DNA of 33,727 bases from Ferrovum sp. Lineage in GTDB: Bacteria; Pseudomonadota; Gammaproteobacteria; Burkholderiales; Ferrovaceae. The stretch spans positions 1 through 33,727 of the forward strand of contig WJXM01000007.1 of NCBI GenBank assembly GCA_019456405.1. The letters run 5' to 3'. Within the stretch, counting starts at the first letter, position 1, and each line of letters opens with the position of its first letter. Below are positions 22,737 to 31,828 of this stretch, piece after piece. The notes under the pieces were generated by a model. That model was not told the origin of the DNA and ran no database searches. It worked only from the letters and a program-made list of their open reading frames with translations. The position numbers were made by a program, and so were the translations under genes.

Positions 22737-22768
22737 AACCCGCAGAACAGACTCTGCGGGTTTTTTTT
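22737..22768 (+). terminator. Rho-independent terminator
   Basis: The stem AACCCGCAGA pairs perfectly over ten bases with TCTGCGGGTT across a six-base loop (ACAGAC) and is followed by an uninterrupted run of T to 22768. This is the clearest terminator in the window and ends the transcription unit that starts near 22628. Confidence 0.9.
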
Positions 22769-22839
22769 GCCCTCTGCTACCATAGGGGCTAAAGGGTTCT
22801 ACGCTGGTGTGGGACCCATTGACCGTCAAGGAGTCTTTT

Positions 22840-24192
22840 GTGGTGAATCGTCAACCTTCAGTTTCTTCCGTACCGCGAGTCGGTTTTGTCTCTTTGGGGT
22901 GTCCCAAGGCATTGGTGGATTCCGAACGGATCCTGACGCAGGTCAGGGCCGAGGGGTATGACGTGGTGGGGGATTATGGGGGGGCGGACGTGGTGGTGGT
23001 GAATACCTGCGGCTTCATCGAATCGGCCATCGAGGAGTCTCTGGACGCTATCGGAGAAGCACTGGCGGAAAATGGGCGAGTCATCGTGACCGGCTGTCTG
23101 GGTGCTCAAGCAGACAAAATTCTTGCTGCTTACCCTCAAGTATTGGCGATTACGGGACCTCATGACCAGGCAGGGGTGATGCAGGCGTTGCACGAACATC
23201 TCCCGCAGCGTCATGATCCCTTCACCAGTTTGATACCGCCTCAAGGGATCAAGTTGACCCCGGCGCATTACGCCTACCTCAAGATTTCCGAGGGATGCAA
23301 TCATCGCTGCACGTTCTGCATCATTCCTTCCCTGCGTGGGGATCTGGTCAGTCGTCCGCTCGGGGAAGTGCTGCAGGAAGCCGAGCATCTGGTTCAGGCC
23401 GGAGTTCGGGAATTGTTGGTGATTTCTCAGGACACCAGTGCCTACGGGGTAGATGTGCGGTACCGAACGGGCTTCTGGCAGGGGCGTCCCCTGCGTACGC
23501 GTATGACGGAACTGGCTCGTGCTCTGGGCCAGATGGGCGCCTGGGTGCGCCTGCATTATGTTTATCCGTACCCTCATGTGGACGAGTTGATTCCCCTCAT
23601 GGCTGAAGGGTTGGTTCTGCCTTATCTGGATGTCCCTCTGCAGCATGCCAGTCCGCGTATTCTGCGCGCCATGAAACGGCCGGGAGATGTGGAGCAGACC
23701 TTGGAACGCATTCAGTCCTGGCGTCGTGACTGTCCCGATCTGACCTTGCGCAGCACCTTCATTGCGGGGTTTCCCGGTGAAACGGAAGAGGATTTCCGGC
23801 AATTACTGGACTTTCTGGAGGAAGCCCAATTGGACCGGGTGGGTTGTTTTGCGTATTCTCCGGTGGAAGGGGCTACGGCCAATGCCTTGCCGGATCCTGT
23901 TCCTGCGGCCCTGCGTGAAGAACGTCTGGCGCGTTTCATGGAGTGCCAAGAGAAGATCAGTGCGCAGCGGTTGCAACGTTTTGTGGGGCGCGACTGTCAG
24001 GTATTGGTGGATGGCCTGACACCCGAAGGGGGGGCCGTGGGGCGTAGTGCGGCAGATGCGCCAGAAATTGACGGCATCGTGGTCATCTCGCCGGCGATGG
24101 GATTCAAGGTCGGCGAGTTTGTGACCGTTCGCATCGAAGAGGCCACGGCCCATGATTTGAGCGGCTTCAGGGTGGATCATGCCCGCACATAA
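22840..24192 (+). CDS. rimO: Ribosomal protein S12 methylthiotransferase RimO
   Basis: A radical-SAM enzyme that adds a methylthio group to the conserved aspartate of ribosomal protein S12. 450 residues. The N-terminal UPF0004 domain carries the cluster-binding cysteines in [21 protein letters not shown] and TGCLGAQ. The radical-SAM motif is [17 protein letters not shown] (CxxxCxxC). The C-terminal part is a TRAM domain. The RimO rather than MiaB assignment rests on [10 protein letters not shown] and IPSLRG. AAGGAG at 22828-22833 precedes GTG 22840 by six bases; an adjacent GTG at 22843 is the alternative, and a GTG at 22807 lacks an RBS. The gene overlaps the next by 14 bases. Confidence 0.95.
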   Translation: MVNRQPSVSSVPRVGFVSLGCPKALVDSERILTQVRAEGYDVVGDYGGADVVVVNTCGFIESAIEESLDAIGEALAENGRVIVTGCLGAQADKILAAYPQVLAITGPHDQAGVMQALHEHLPQRHDPFTSLIPPQGIKLTPAHYAYLKISEGCNHRCTFCIIPSLRGDLVSRPLGEVLQEAEHLVQAGVRELLVISQDTSAYGVDVRYRTGFWQGRPLRTRMTELARALGQMGAWVRLHYVYPYPHVDELIPLMAEGLVLPYLDVPLQHASPRILRAMKRPGDVEQTLERIQSWRRDCPDLTLRSTFIAGFPGETEEDFRQLLDFLEEAQLDRVGCFAYSPVEGATANALPDPVPAALREERLARFMECQEKISAQRLQRFVGRDCQVLVDGLTPEGGAVGRSAADAPEIDGIVVISPAMGFKVGEFVTVRIEEATAHDLSGFRVDHART

Positions 24193-25069
24193 GACGCTGG
24201 TGGTGCCGGGCCTGTTTCCGGCCTTGCCCGATTCGGCGGTGCCTGCCGTTCCGGCATTGGAAAAAGCCTGGAGCCAGGGGGATCGGGAGGTCTTTGAACA
24301 GCCTCTGACGTTGGCCCAATGGCCCCTTCAGGAGAGGACCCTGTGGGAAAGCGCGCGGCGCGCCCAGGAAGTGGGGATTTCACAGGCAGCCCCCCATTGG
24401 TTATGTGCGGATCCCATTCACTTGCATGTGGAAGGGGATGGGTTGATTTTGCACGATGATTATACGTTTGGGCTGAGCGCAGAGGAAAGTCGTGGGTTTC
24501 GGGAAGATCTCAATGCCCATTTTGCGGTGGATGGTCTGTCGTTTCATGAGGTTACGCCGACCCGTTGGCTGTTGGGTCTATCCGCTCTCCCGGAGATCGA
24601 GACGACGCCCCCCCTGCAGCGGGTTGGGCGCAATATCGATGGTCACTTGCCGCGAGGGGCTCAGCGCGCTTTGTGGCAAGCCCGCTTCAACGAGATCCAG
24701 ATGGTCCTGCACGATCATCCTCTCAACCAGGCGCGCCAGGCGCAGGGGCAGCGGGTGATCAGCGGGGTCTGGTTATGGGACGAGGCCTGTACCCGCCCGG
24801 CGCATGAAGTGGTAGAGACTCTGCGTGCCCCTTCTGCCTATGGCGATATGGAAGGATGGGTGGCCGCTCTCGAAGATTTTTTAGGGACGCACTGGCAGTA
24901 TTGGCAGGCTCAGTTGCGTCAGGGAACCCTCGAAACCCTGACCCTGGTGGCGCTGGAAGGACGCTTCAGCGGACAGGTGGTCCTGAATCGTTCACAGCGC
25001 TGGCGATTCTGGCGTAAAGTTTTGCCCCTGATGCAGATGCCGGGCGTGCGTCCCCTGTGCGAATCCTGA
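24179..25069 (+). CDS. Conserved hypothetical protein, COG4255-like (phosphoglycerate-mutase-like family)
   Basis: A 296-residue protein starting with the family's typical [14 protein letters not shown]. Further shared segments are [17 protein letters not shown], the central [24 protein letters not shown] and [13 protein letters not shown], followed by SGVWLWDE. Members are often labelled phosphoglycerate mutase, but no complete alkaline-phosphatase-type metal site is visible and the function is unknown. In many betaproteobacteria the gene lies next to recJ and prfB. Here it is followed directly by prfB with no recJ. The start overlaps the end of rimO, so it is probably co-transcribed with it. 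Confidence 0.75.
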   Translation: MPAHKTLVVPGLFPALPDSAVPAVPALEKAWSQGDREVFEQPLTLAQWPLQERTLWESARRAQEVGISQAAPHWLCADPIHLHVEGDGLILHDDYTFGLSAEESRGFREDLNAHFAVDGLSFHEVTPTRWLLGLSALPEIETTPPLQRVGRNIDGHLPRGAQRALWQARFNEIQMVLHDHPLNQARQAQGQRVISGVWLWDEACTRPAHEVVETLRAPSAYGDMEGWVAALEDFLGTHWQYWQAQLRQGTLETLTLVALEGRFSGQVVLNRSQRWRFWRKVLPLMQMPGVRPLCES

Positions 25070-25093
25070 TGGTCAGGGAAGGGCTTCCCGAGG

Positions 25094-25099
25094 TATAAT
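25094..25099 (+). promoter_or_regulatory. Sigma-70 -10 box of prfB
   Basis: A perfect TATAAT 29 bases before the prfB ATG. Just upstream, at 25076-25089, lies the inverted repeat GGGAAGGGCTTCCC, which covers the region between -10 and a missing -35 box and could be an operator or a weak hairpin. Confidence 0.5.
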
Positions 25100-25128
25100 C
25101 CAAGGCTTTATTGGCGAGATTTCATCCC

Positions 25129-26233
25129 ATGGAAGCGGAACAACTGAATGCCCTGGAAACTCTTCAACAGGACCTGACTGTGCGTCTTCAGGCCCTGCGG
25201 AGGTATCTTTGACTTCGATGTCAAGGTCGAACGCCTGAACGAGGTCATTCGTCTTTCGGAAGATCCTGAGCTCTGGCAGGACAGCAAAAAAAGCCAGGAA
25301 TTGGGGCGTGAACGCAAGATGCTGGAAGAAGTGGTAGACGAAATGCACGGGTGTACCCAGAATCTCGAGGAAAGCCATGAACTTTTTGCGCTGGCCCTGG
25401 CAGAGACCGATGAAGAAACCCTGCAGGCAGTCGCGGCGGATCTGGCATCCATAGACAAACGGGTCGGTGTCATGGAGTTTCGACGGATGTTCTCCCATCC
25501 CATGGACTCTGCCAATGGATTTTTGGATATTCAAGCGGGTTCGGGCGGGACGGAAGCCCAGGACTGGGCGGCCATGCTGTTGCGTATGTATGTGCGCTAT
25601 GCCGAGCGCAAGGGGTTCGGGGTGGAAATTCTGGAAGAATCGCCAGGTGAGGTGGCAGGCATCAAGAGTGCTTCTCTCAAATTGACGGGGAGTTATGCGT
25701 TTGGCCATTTGCGGACCGAGACGGGCGTCCATCGTCTGGTACGCAAGTCGCCCTTTGATTCGGGTAATCGTCGCCATACCTCCTTTGCCTCTGTTTTCGT
25801 GTATCCCGAGGTGGACGATTCCATCGAAGTGGAAATCAATCCGGCTGACCTGCGCATCGATACCTTCCGTGCCTCGGGCGCGGGCGGTCAGCACATCAAC
25901 AAGACCGATTCGGCGGTACGCCTTACCCATGCGCCTTCTGGGATCGTGGTCCAGTGCCAGAGTGACCGTTCCCAACACCGCAACCGGGCGGAGGCCATGG
26001 CCATGTTGAAATCGAAGTTATATGAAGCCGAATTGCGCAAGCGTACGGCGGAAAAACAGGCCATGGAAGACAGCAAGACGGATATCGGTTGGGGGCACCA
26101 GATTCGCTCTTATGTGCTCGATCAGTCACGCATCAAGGATCTGCGCACCGGTGTGGAAGTGGGCAATACCCAAGCCGTACTGGATGGCGATCTGGAGGGA
26201 TTTATCGAGGCCAGTTTGAAGCAGGGGGTATGA
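25129..26233 (+). CDS. prfB: Peptide chain release factor 2, with programmed +1 frameshift
   Basis: Recognises UGA and UAA stop codons and releases the finished protein. Translation starts at the ATG at 25129 and reads 27 codons to an in-frame TGA at 25210-25212. The ribosome then shifts +1 and continues at GAC (25211) to 26233, giving 367 residues. The downstream part holds the RF2 codon-recognition tripeptide SPF (in RKSPFDSG) and the catalytic GGQ ([10 protein letters not shown]). A plain ORF reading would miss the first part of the protein. It lies in the usual pair with lysS, only 4 bases away. Confidence 0.96.
25198..25213 (+). promoter_or_regulatory. prfB +1 programmed frameshift site
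   Basis: The sequence is CGGAGG-TAT-CTT-TGA-C. The internal Shine-Dalgarno-like CGGAGG stands three bases before the slippery CTT, and the UGA is followed by C, the weakest stop context. Spacing is identical to the classical E. coli site. When RF2 is scarce the ribosome pauses at UGA and shifts, which autoregulates RF2. Confidence 0.95.
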
Positions 26234-26237
26234 CGGG

Positions 26238-27725
26238 ATGCACGAAGAAGAAAATACATTGATTCAGGAGCGGCGCGCCAAGTTGCAGGCTCTGCGCTCG
26301 ATGGGCGTGGCTTTTCCCAACGATTTTCGGCGCACGCACGAAGCGGCTTCCCTGCACGAACAGTATGGCGCGCTGAGTGAGGCCGATTTCGAAGCAGGCA
26401 CGGTGAATGTACAGTTGGCGGGGCGTCTGATGCTCAAACGCCTCATGGGGAAGGCCAGTTTTGCCACTCTGCAGGATGGCACGGGGCGCCTCCAGATTTT
26501 CCTGCAGAAGGACCAAGTGGGCGAGGAAGTCTATCAGGCCTTCAAGCACTGGGATCTGGGGGACATTCTGGGGGTGCAGGGCGCGCTGTTCAAAACCCGC
26601 ATGGGGGAGTTGACCCTCCGGGTCACGGAGGTGCGGTTGCTGGTGAAATCCCTGCGTCCCCTCCCGGAAAAGTTTCACGGTCTGACCGACCAGGAACAGA
26701 AATACCGGCAGCGGTACCTGGACCTGATCACCAACGAACATTCCCGCCAGGTATTCATCCAGCGCAGCAAAATCGTGCAGAAGGTGCGCGAGTTTCTGGT
26801 GGCACGCCACTTTCTGGAAGTGGAAACCCCCATGATGCATCCCATTCCCGGGGGGGCAGCGGCCCGTCCTTTCGTGACGCACCACAATGCTCTGGACTGT
26901 GATTTGTACCTGCGCATTGCCCCCGAGTTATATCTCAAACGTCTGGTGGTGGGAGGCATGGAACGGGTGTTCGAGATCAACCGAAACTTCCGTAACGAAG
27001 GGTTGTCGCCGCGCCATAATCCCGAATTCACCATGATCGAGTTCTATGCGGCCTATCAGGACTACCGCGCGCTCATGGACCTGACGGAAGCCTTGCTGCG
27101 TTTCGTGGCGCAGGAAGTGCTGGGCACCACGGCGCTCAGTTACGGCGGACGGGCGCTCGATCTGGGACGACCGTTTCATCGCCTGACCCTGGCGCAGGCT
27201 CTGGAAACCCATCATCCCGATTACACGGCGGCACGTTTGAACGATCCGGCGGAACTGGTGCGGGAATTGACCCGACTGGGTGCCAAGGTGCCTGCGCGTG
27301 CTTCCGTGGGCATTCTCCAACTGGCACTTTTCGAGGAAACCACTGAGGCACTTCTCTTTGAACCGACCTTCATCATCGACTACCCAGCGGAAGTCTCACC
27401 CCTTGCCCGGCGCAGTGATACGAACCCCGAAATCACTGAACGTTTTGAGTTGTTCGTGGTGGGTCGGGAACTGGCGAACGGTTTTTCTGAATTGAACGAT
27501 GCCGAGGATCAGGCAGAGCGTTTTCAGGCCCAGGTACGCCAGAAGGAAGCGGGCGATCAGGAAGCCATGCACTATGATGCCGATTATATCCGTGCCCTGG
27601 AATATGGTTTGCCGCCCACGGCGGGTGAAGGCATCGGTATCGATCGGCTGGTCATGCTGTTGACCGACAGCCCATCGATTCGGGATGTCATTCTTTTTCC
27701 CCAGATGCGTCAGGAAGTCTCTTGA
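26238..27725 (+). CDS. lysS: Lysyl-tRNA synthetase (class II)
   Basis: Charges tRNA-Lys. 495 residues, the normal length. The N-terminal OB-fold anticodon-binding domain spans about 50-150 ([23 protein letters not shown]). Class II motif 2 appears as [23 protein letters not shown] and motif 3 as [26 protein letters not shown]. The ATG lies four bases after the prfB stop and its stop overlaps the lolC start, so prfB-lysS-lolC-lolD can be one transcript. Confidence 0.97.
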   Translation: MHEEENTLIQERRAKLQALRSMGVAFPNDFRRTHEAASLHEQYGALSEADFEAGTVNVQLAGRLMLKRLMGKASFATLQDGTGRLQIFLQKDQVGEEVYQAFKHWDLGDILGVQGALFKTRMGELTLRVTEVRLLVKSLRPLPEKFHGLTDQEQKYRQRYLDLITNEHSRQVFIQRSKIVQKVREFLVARHFLEVETPMMHPIPGGAAARPFVTHHNALDCDLYLRIAPELYLKRLVVGGMERVFEINRNFRNEGLSPRHNPEFTMIEFYAAYQDYRALMDLTEALLRFVAQEVLGTTALSYGGRALDLGRPFHRLTLAQALETHHPDYTAARLNDPAELVRELTRLGAKVPARASVGILQLALFEETTEALLFEPTFIIDYPAEVSPLARRSDTNPEITERFELFVVGRELANGFSELNDAEDQAERFQAQVRQKEAGDQEAMHYDADYIRALEYGLPPTAGEGIGIDRLVMLLTDSPSIRDVILFPQMRQEVS

Positions 27726-28966
27726 AGTGGTTTGAACTCACCGTCGGGTTGCGTTATACCCGGGCCAAACGGCGCAACCACTTCATCTCGTTCATTTCCC
27801 TCATTTCCATGGCGGGCATTGCTCTGGGGGTGGCAGCGCTGATCGTGGTTCTGTCGGTCATGAACGGTTTCCAGAAAGAAATGCGCGAGCGCATCCTGGG
27901 GGTGGCTTCGCACGTTCAGATCTTTGGCAGTGGCCAATCTCTGGCCAACTGGTCCAAGGTGGCGGCAGAAGCCCGACGGGACCCTGAAGTCATCGGTACG
28001 GCACCCTATGTCAATGGACAGGCCATGCTGGCCAATGACGACCTGGTCCAGGGCACGATGGTGCGGGGGATCTTGCCTGAGCAGGAACGCCAGGTGGCCG
28101 ATCTTGATCAGCATATGGTGGCCGGGCACATGAGCGATCTCAAACCTCATGAATTTGGCATCGTGTTGGGTCAGGAACTGGCCCTGGCCCTGCATTTGTC
28201 GGTGGGGGACAAGGTGGTACTCATCACGCCCCAGGGGCAGGTGACGCCGGCGGGCATGTTGCCCCGTCTCAAGCAGTTCAAGGTGGTGGGATTGTTTCAT
28301 GTAGGAATGTACGAGTATGACAGTGGGCTGGCCCTGATCCACCTGAACGATGCACAGGTGCTGTTTCGTCTGGGGGACAATGTGACGGGCGTCCGTCTCA
28401 AATTGAAAGATCTCATGCTGGCACCCCTCGTTGCACATCGATTGGCCTCGACGCTGACTGTGGATGCCTGGTTGACGGACTGGACCCAGGAGCATGCCAA
28501 TCTGTTCCGTGCCGTGGCCCTGGAAAAGACCATGATGTTCATCATCCTGTTGCTGATCGTGGCTGTGGCGGCTTTCAATATTGTGTCCACTCTGGTCATG
28601 GTGGTGACGGACAAGCAGGCCGATATCGCGATCCTGCGTACCCTGGGCGCCTCACCCGCCAGTATTTTGGTGATTTTCATGATTCAGGGGGCTTTGATCG
28701 GCGTGATCGGCATGGGCATCGGCGTGGCACTGGGCGTGGTGACGGCTCTCAATATTCGGGTCATCGTGCCCTTCATCGAAAAAGTTCTGGGGGTGCATTT
28801 TCTTTCTCCCCAGATCTATTTTATTTCCGAATTGCCGTCTGACCTGCAACAGGGTGATGTGCTGAGTATTGCGATCACCGCGCTGATCCTGACCCTGCTG
28901 GCGACCCTCTATCCCAGTTGGCGGGCGGCGCGCGTTCAACCGGCCGAGGCTTTACGCTATGAGTGA
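27722..28966 (+). CDS. lolC: Lipoprotein-releasing ABC transporter permease (LolC/LolE family)
   Basis: Inner-membrane subunit that, with LolD, extracts outer-membrane lipoproteins and hands them to LolA. 414 residues. The N-terminal signature [23 protein letters not shown] precedes TM1; a large periplasmic domain follows; the C-terminal FtsX-like part has three membrane segments and the loop [19 protein letters not shown] that contacts LolD. No ATG is available at the start. A TTG at 27722 overlaps the lysS stop (TTGA), and AGGAAG about seven bases upstream supports it. Only one permease is present next to lolD, so it may form a homodimer; a second copy elsewhere cannot be excluded. Confidence 0.95.
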   Translation: MKWFELTVGLRYTRAKRRNHFISFISLISMAGIALGVAALIVVLSVMNGFQKEMRERILGVASHVQIFGSGQSLANWSKVAAEARRDPEVIGTAPYVNGQAMLANDDLVQGTMVRGILPEQERQVADLDQHMVAGHMSDLKPHEFGIVLGQELALALHLSVGDKVVLITPQGQVTPAGMLPRLKQFKVVGLFHVGMYEYDSGLALIHLNDAQVLFRLGDNVTGVRLKLKDLMLAPLVAHRLASTLTVDAWLTDWTQEHANLFRAVALEKTMMFIILLLIVAVAAFNIVSTLVMVVTDKQADIAILRTLGASPASILVIFMIQGALIGVIGMGIGVALGVVTALNIRVIVPFIEKVLGVHFLSPQIYFISELPSDLQQGDVLSIAITALILTLLATLYPSWRAARVQPAEALRYE

Positions 28967-29639
28967 GATGCTCCTGCGTTGCCAGGGAGTGACCCGGCGT
29001 TTCAGTCTGGCCGCCGATGAAGTCCCCGTTCTGCGTGGTCTTGATCTGGAAGTTCGGAAGGGGGAACAGATTGCCATTCTGGGAGCTTCCGGCAGTGGAA
29101 AAAGTACCCTGCTGCATGTGCTGGGCGGGTTGGATCGCCCCAATGAGGGGCAGGTCTCCCTGTGCGGAGAAAATTTGACCGGTTTGAGCGATCGTCAGAT
29201 CGGGCGCTTGCGGAATCGCCACCTGGGTTTTGTGTATCAGTTCCACCACCTGCTGGCCGAATTTTCTGCCCTGGAAAACGTCATGTTGCCGCTGTCCATT
29301 GCGCGCATCGATTCTGTTTCGGCTTGCCAGAAGGCGACGGAAATGTTGGAAGCGGTGGGCCTAGGGCATCGTTTGCACCATCGTCCGGGCGAACTCTCTG
29401 GCGGAGAGCGGCAACGAGCGGCGGTGGCCCGTGCCTTGGTAACCCGTCCTTCCCTCATACTGGCGGACGAACCCACCGGGAATCTGGATCGTCAGACGGC
29501 GTGGCACGTCTTTGAACTGATCCTGAGCCTCAACCGCCGCCAGGGGGCCGGCCTGGTCATGGCCACCCATGATCTGGAACTGGCCGATCGCATGGATAAG
29601 CGCTACCGCTTGGAGGATGGAGTCCTGAGGGCTCTGTGA
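28959..29639 (+). CDS. lolD: Lipoprotein-releasing ABC transporter ATP-binding protein LolD
   Basis: The ATPase of the Lol system, 226 residues. Walker A is GASGSGKST, the Q-loop is FVYQFHHLLAEF, the ABC signature is LSGGERQRAAVARAL and Walker B is LILADEPTGNLD, followed by the H-loop ATHD. The FHHLL sequence after the Q-loop is typical of LolD. Its start overlaps the lolC stop (ATGAGTGA). It ends 7 bases before the convergent relA gene, with no terminator visible in the gap. Confidence 0.96.
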   Translation: MSEMLLRCQGVTRRFSLAADEVPVLRGLDLEVRKGEQIAILGASGSGKSTLLHVLGGLDRPNEGQVSLCGENLTGLSDRQIGRLRNRHLGFVYQFHHLLAEFSALENVMLPLSIARIDSVSACQKATEMLEAVGLGHRLHHRPGELSGGERQRAAVARALVTRPSLILADEPTGNLDRQTAWHVFELILSLNRRQGAGLVMATHDLELADRMDKRYRLEDGVLRAL

Positions 29640-29646
29640 ACGGCGT

Positions 29647-31806
29647 TCAGGTGCGCCAGGCAGCAGTGACGCCGGGGACGGCTTGCAAGGTTTTGAGCGT
29701 ACGGGCCAACTGTTCCAGACTGTCGATCTGAACGGTGAAGCGCATGCGTGCCTGCGTGCCATGGGTGTGGGTGTTGACGCTGGTGACATTGACCTTTTCG
29801 CGGGTGAAGGCTTCGGAGATATCGCGTAGGAGTCCTTGCCGATCCTGGCCCAGGACTCCGATGTCTGTGGAAAAAGGTTGCTCCGGAATGTTTTCTCCCC
29901 AACTCACGGGAATCAGACGTTGCCATTGTTGATGCGTGAGGGCAGCCAGGCTGCGGCAATTGGCGCGGTGAATGCTGACACCGCGTCCACGCGTGACGAA
30001 CCCCAGGATGGGTTCGGGGGGCACGGGTTTGCAGCATTTGGCGATGGTCGTGGCGATCTGGGATACCCCGACCACCAGCACTCCCTGGTTGCCGCCAGGG
30101 GGGCTGGGTGGGGTCAGGGGGAGCGTGATTTCCTGCCGCAGCACAGGCGGTGCGAGGAGGTTGTCCAACTGACGTAGTGTGACCTCGTTGCGGGCGAGGG
30201 CCACCAGAAAATCCTCCGTTCGGGCATATCCCACCTGATTGGCCAGTTCTTCAAGAGAAAGAGCCGTCTGACTCGTGCGTGACATCCACTTGTCCAGAAT
30301 GGTTCGTCCATGGCTGAGATCCTCTTCCCAATGCTGCAATTTGAACCATTGACGTACCTTGGCTTGAGCCCGATGGGTTTTGAGATACCCATAGGCCGGA
30401 TTCAGCCAGTCGCGGCTGGGACCGCCTTGTCGCACCGTCAGGATTTCCACCCGTTGCCCGTTGTTCAGGGGTTGGTTGAGGGGGGTCATGCGGCCATCCA
30501 CCTTCGCCCCCCGGCACCGATGACCCAATTCCGAATGGACATGATAGGCAAAATCGATGGGTGTCGCCCCCTGAGGCAGGTCGATGATGCGTCCCTGAGG
30601 GGTAAAGACGAAGAGGGATTCATCGCCCGGAGGAAGGGAGGTTCCGGTATTCAGGGCGGCTTCCCGTTGCCAATCGAGCATCTGGCGTAACCAGACCACA
30701 CGCTCTTCGAAGGAACGGTTTGTCCGCGCGCCTTCCTTGTAGCGCCAATGGGAGGCAATGCCCAATTCAGAATCGCGGTGCATTTCATGGGTACGGATCT
30801 GAACTTCCACGATCTTGTTTTCCGGACCATGAACGGCGGTATGGAGAGAACGGTACTGGTTGCCTTTGGGACGGGCAATGTAGTCGTCAAATTCACCTGC
30901 AACGGGCACCCAACACTGATGAACCAAGCCGAGGACGGTATAACACTCGGGAATGGTATTGACGATGACCCGTACGGCACGGATGTCGTAGACCCGTTCA
31001 AGGGACAGGTTCTTGGCGCGCATCTTTTTGACGATGCTGAAGATATGCTTGGGGCGTCCGGTCACAGCGGCAACGATGCCGTTTTCCTGCAGGAGATCCT
31101 GTAACGTCTGGATCAACTGGGCAATGTACTGTTCGCGCTGGATGAACCGTTCGTCCAGTTGATGCGCGATGGTCTTGTAAGTCTCCGGTTCGAGGGCACG
31201 CAGGGAGAGGTCTTCCAATTCCCATTTAAGAAACCAGACCCCCAGGCGATTGGCCAGAGGGGTGTAGAGGTCGAGGGTCTGACGGGCCAGTTGGCGTTGG
31301 GTGGGTTCATCCAGTGACGTGGATCGGCGCATCAGCCAAACTCGTTCGGCCAGGGCGATGAGGACCACCCGGATATCCTGAACCAGGGTCAGCAATAATT
31401 TTCGGATCCCTTCGATGTGCTCTTCGTGGGATGACTTCGGATGATCCTGAATGTTCAGGGTATCGACGATGTGATCCAGGCGGTGCAGCTCCTGGGTCAG
31501 GGTCCAGATTTCCGGGTCCAGATCCAGACGGGCAGGCAGAGTCTCCTGCTGTGACCAGGGCAGGGCGCGCAACAGGGCAACCACGATGCACGCCGGGTGG
31601 GCTTCCAGGTCACTTAGAAGGCGTGCGCTGGTGAGGGCGCGCTGAAGTGCCCATTGACCCTCTTCATCGGCAGGATCTTGCGCTGTGATGAGTTGGAAAA
31701 GTTGGGCGATCAGTGAGGATTCCGTCAACTGATAACGCGCATGGAGCCCCAGTCCGGACAGTCCGTGGGCCGAATCCAGGGGGCCAGCGTCGGTACGCGC
31801 TACCAT
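29647..31806 (-). CDS. relA: (p)ppGpp synthetase RelA (GTP pyrophosphokinase)
   Basis: The ribosome-associated alarmone synthetase of the stringent response, 719 residues. The N-terminal hydrolase-like domain lacks the HD metal-binding pair (the region reads ALLRALPWSQQ), as expected of RelA. The synthetase domain has YDIRAVRVIV, GEFDDYIARPKGN with E305-F-D307-D308 (the EXDD form typical of monofunctional RelA), and NQYRSLHTAV. A TGS domain is at about 395-455, a cysteine-containing zinc-finger-like segment (KCCKPVPP) follows, and an ACT domain forms the C-terminus. The ATG at 31806 has a poor ribosome site. The gene lies 22 bases after comEC with its own promoter. Confidence 0.95.
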   Translation of the reverse strand: MVARTDAGPLDSAHGLSGLGLHARYQLTESSLIAQLFQLITAQDPADEEGQWALQRALTSARLLSDLEAHPACIVVALLRALPWSQQETLPARLDLDPEIWTLTQELHRLDHIVDTLNIQDHPKSSHEEHIEGIRKLLLTLVQDIRVVLIALAERVWLMRRSTSLDEPTQRQLARQTLDLYTPLANRLGVWFLKWELEDLSLRALEPETYKTIAHQLDERFIQREQYIAQLIQTLQDLLQENGIVAAVTGRPKHIFSIVKKMRAKNLSLERVYDIRAVRVIVNTIPECYTVLGLVHQCWVPVAGEFDDYIARPKGNQYRSLHTAVHGPENKIVEVQIRTHEMHRDSELGIASHWRYKEGARTNRSFEERVVWLRQMLDWQREAALNTGTSLPPGDESLFVFTPQGRIIDLPQGATPIDFAYHVHSELGHRCRGAKVDGRMTPLNQPLNNGQRVEILTVRQGGPSRDWLNPAYGYLKTHRAQAKVRQWFKLQHWEEDLSHGRTILDKWMSRTSQTALSLEELANQVGYARTEDFLVALARNEVTLRQLDNLLAPPVLRQEITLPLTPPSPPGGNQGVLVVGVSQIATTIAKCCKPVPPEPILGFVTRGRGVSIHRANCRSLAALTHQQWQRLIPVSWGENIPEQPFSTDIGVLGQDRQGLLRDISEAFTREKVNVTSVNTHTHGTQARMRFTVQIDSLEQLARTLKTLQAVPGVTAAWRT

Positions 31807-31828
31807 GGCGGGAGTATGAAAATGGGAC

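Larger units (their letters stand above)
22628..22768 (+). ncRNA. Candidate small RNA between phaR and rimO
   Basis: A self-contained unit of about 140 nt with its own promoter, no convincing ORF and a perfect intrinsic terminator. Near the 5' end AGGGGG (22652-22657) can pair with CCCCCT (22664-22669). The middle contains CTCCTCCTCCTTTA (22693-22706), which resembles the 3' end of 16S rRNA and could pair with Shine-Dalgarno sequences. Two copies of GTTGCAG(T/C)GCA in opposite orientation flank the promoter, so expression may respond to PhaR. It could alternatively be a terminated leader of rimO, whose start is 72 bases after the terminator. Not recognised as a named RNA family. Confidence 0.45.

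Noticed and set aside
22566-22961. 131-codon plus-strand ORF across the small-RNA unit and terminator
   Set aside because: It runs through a perfect terminator and into rimO in another frame, with cysteine/phenylalanine-rich shadow-like sequence.
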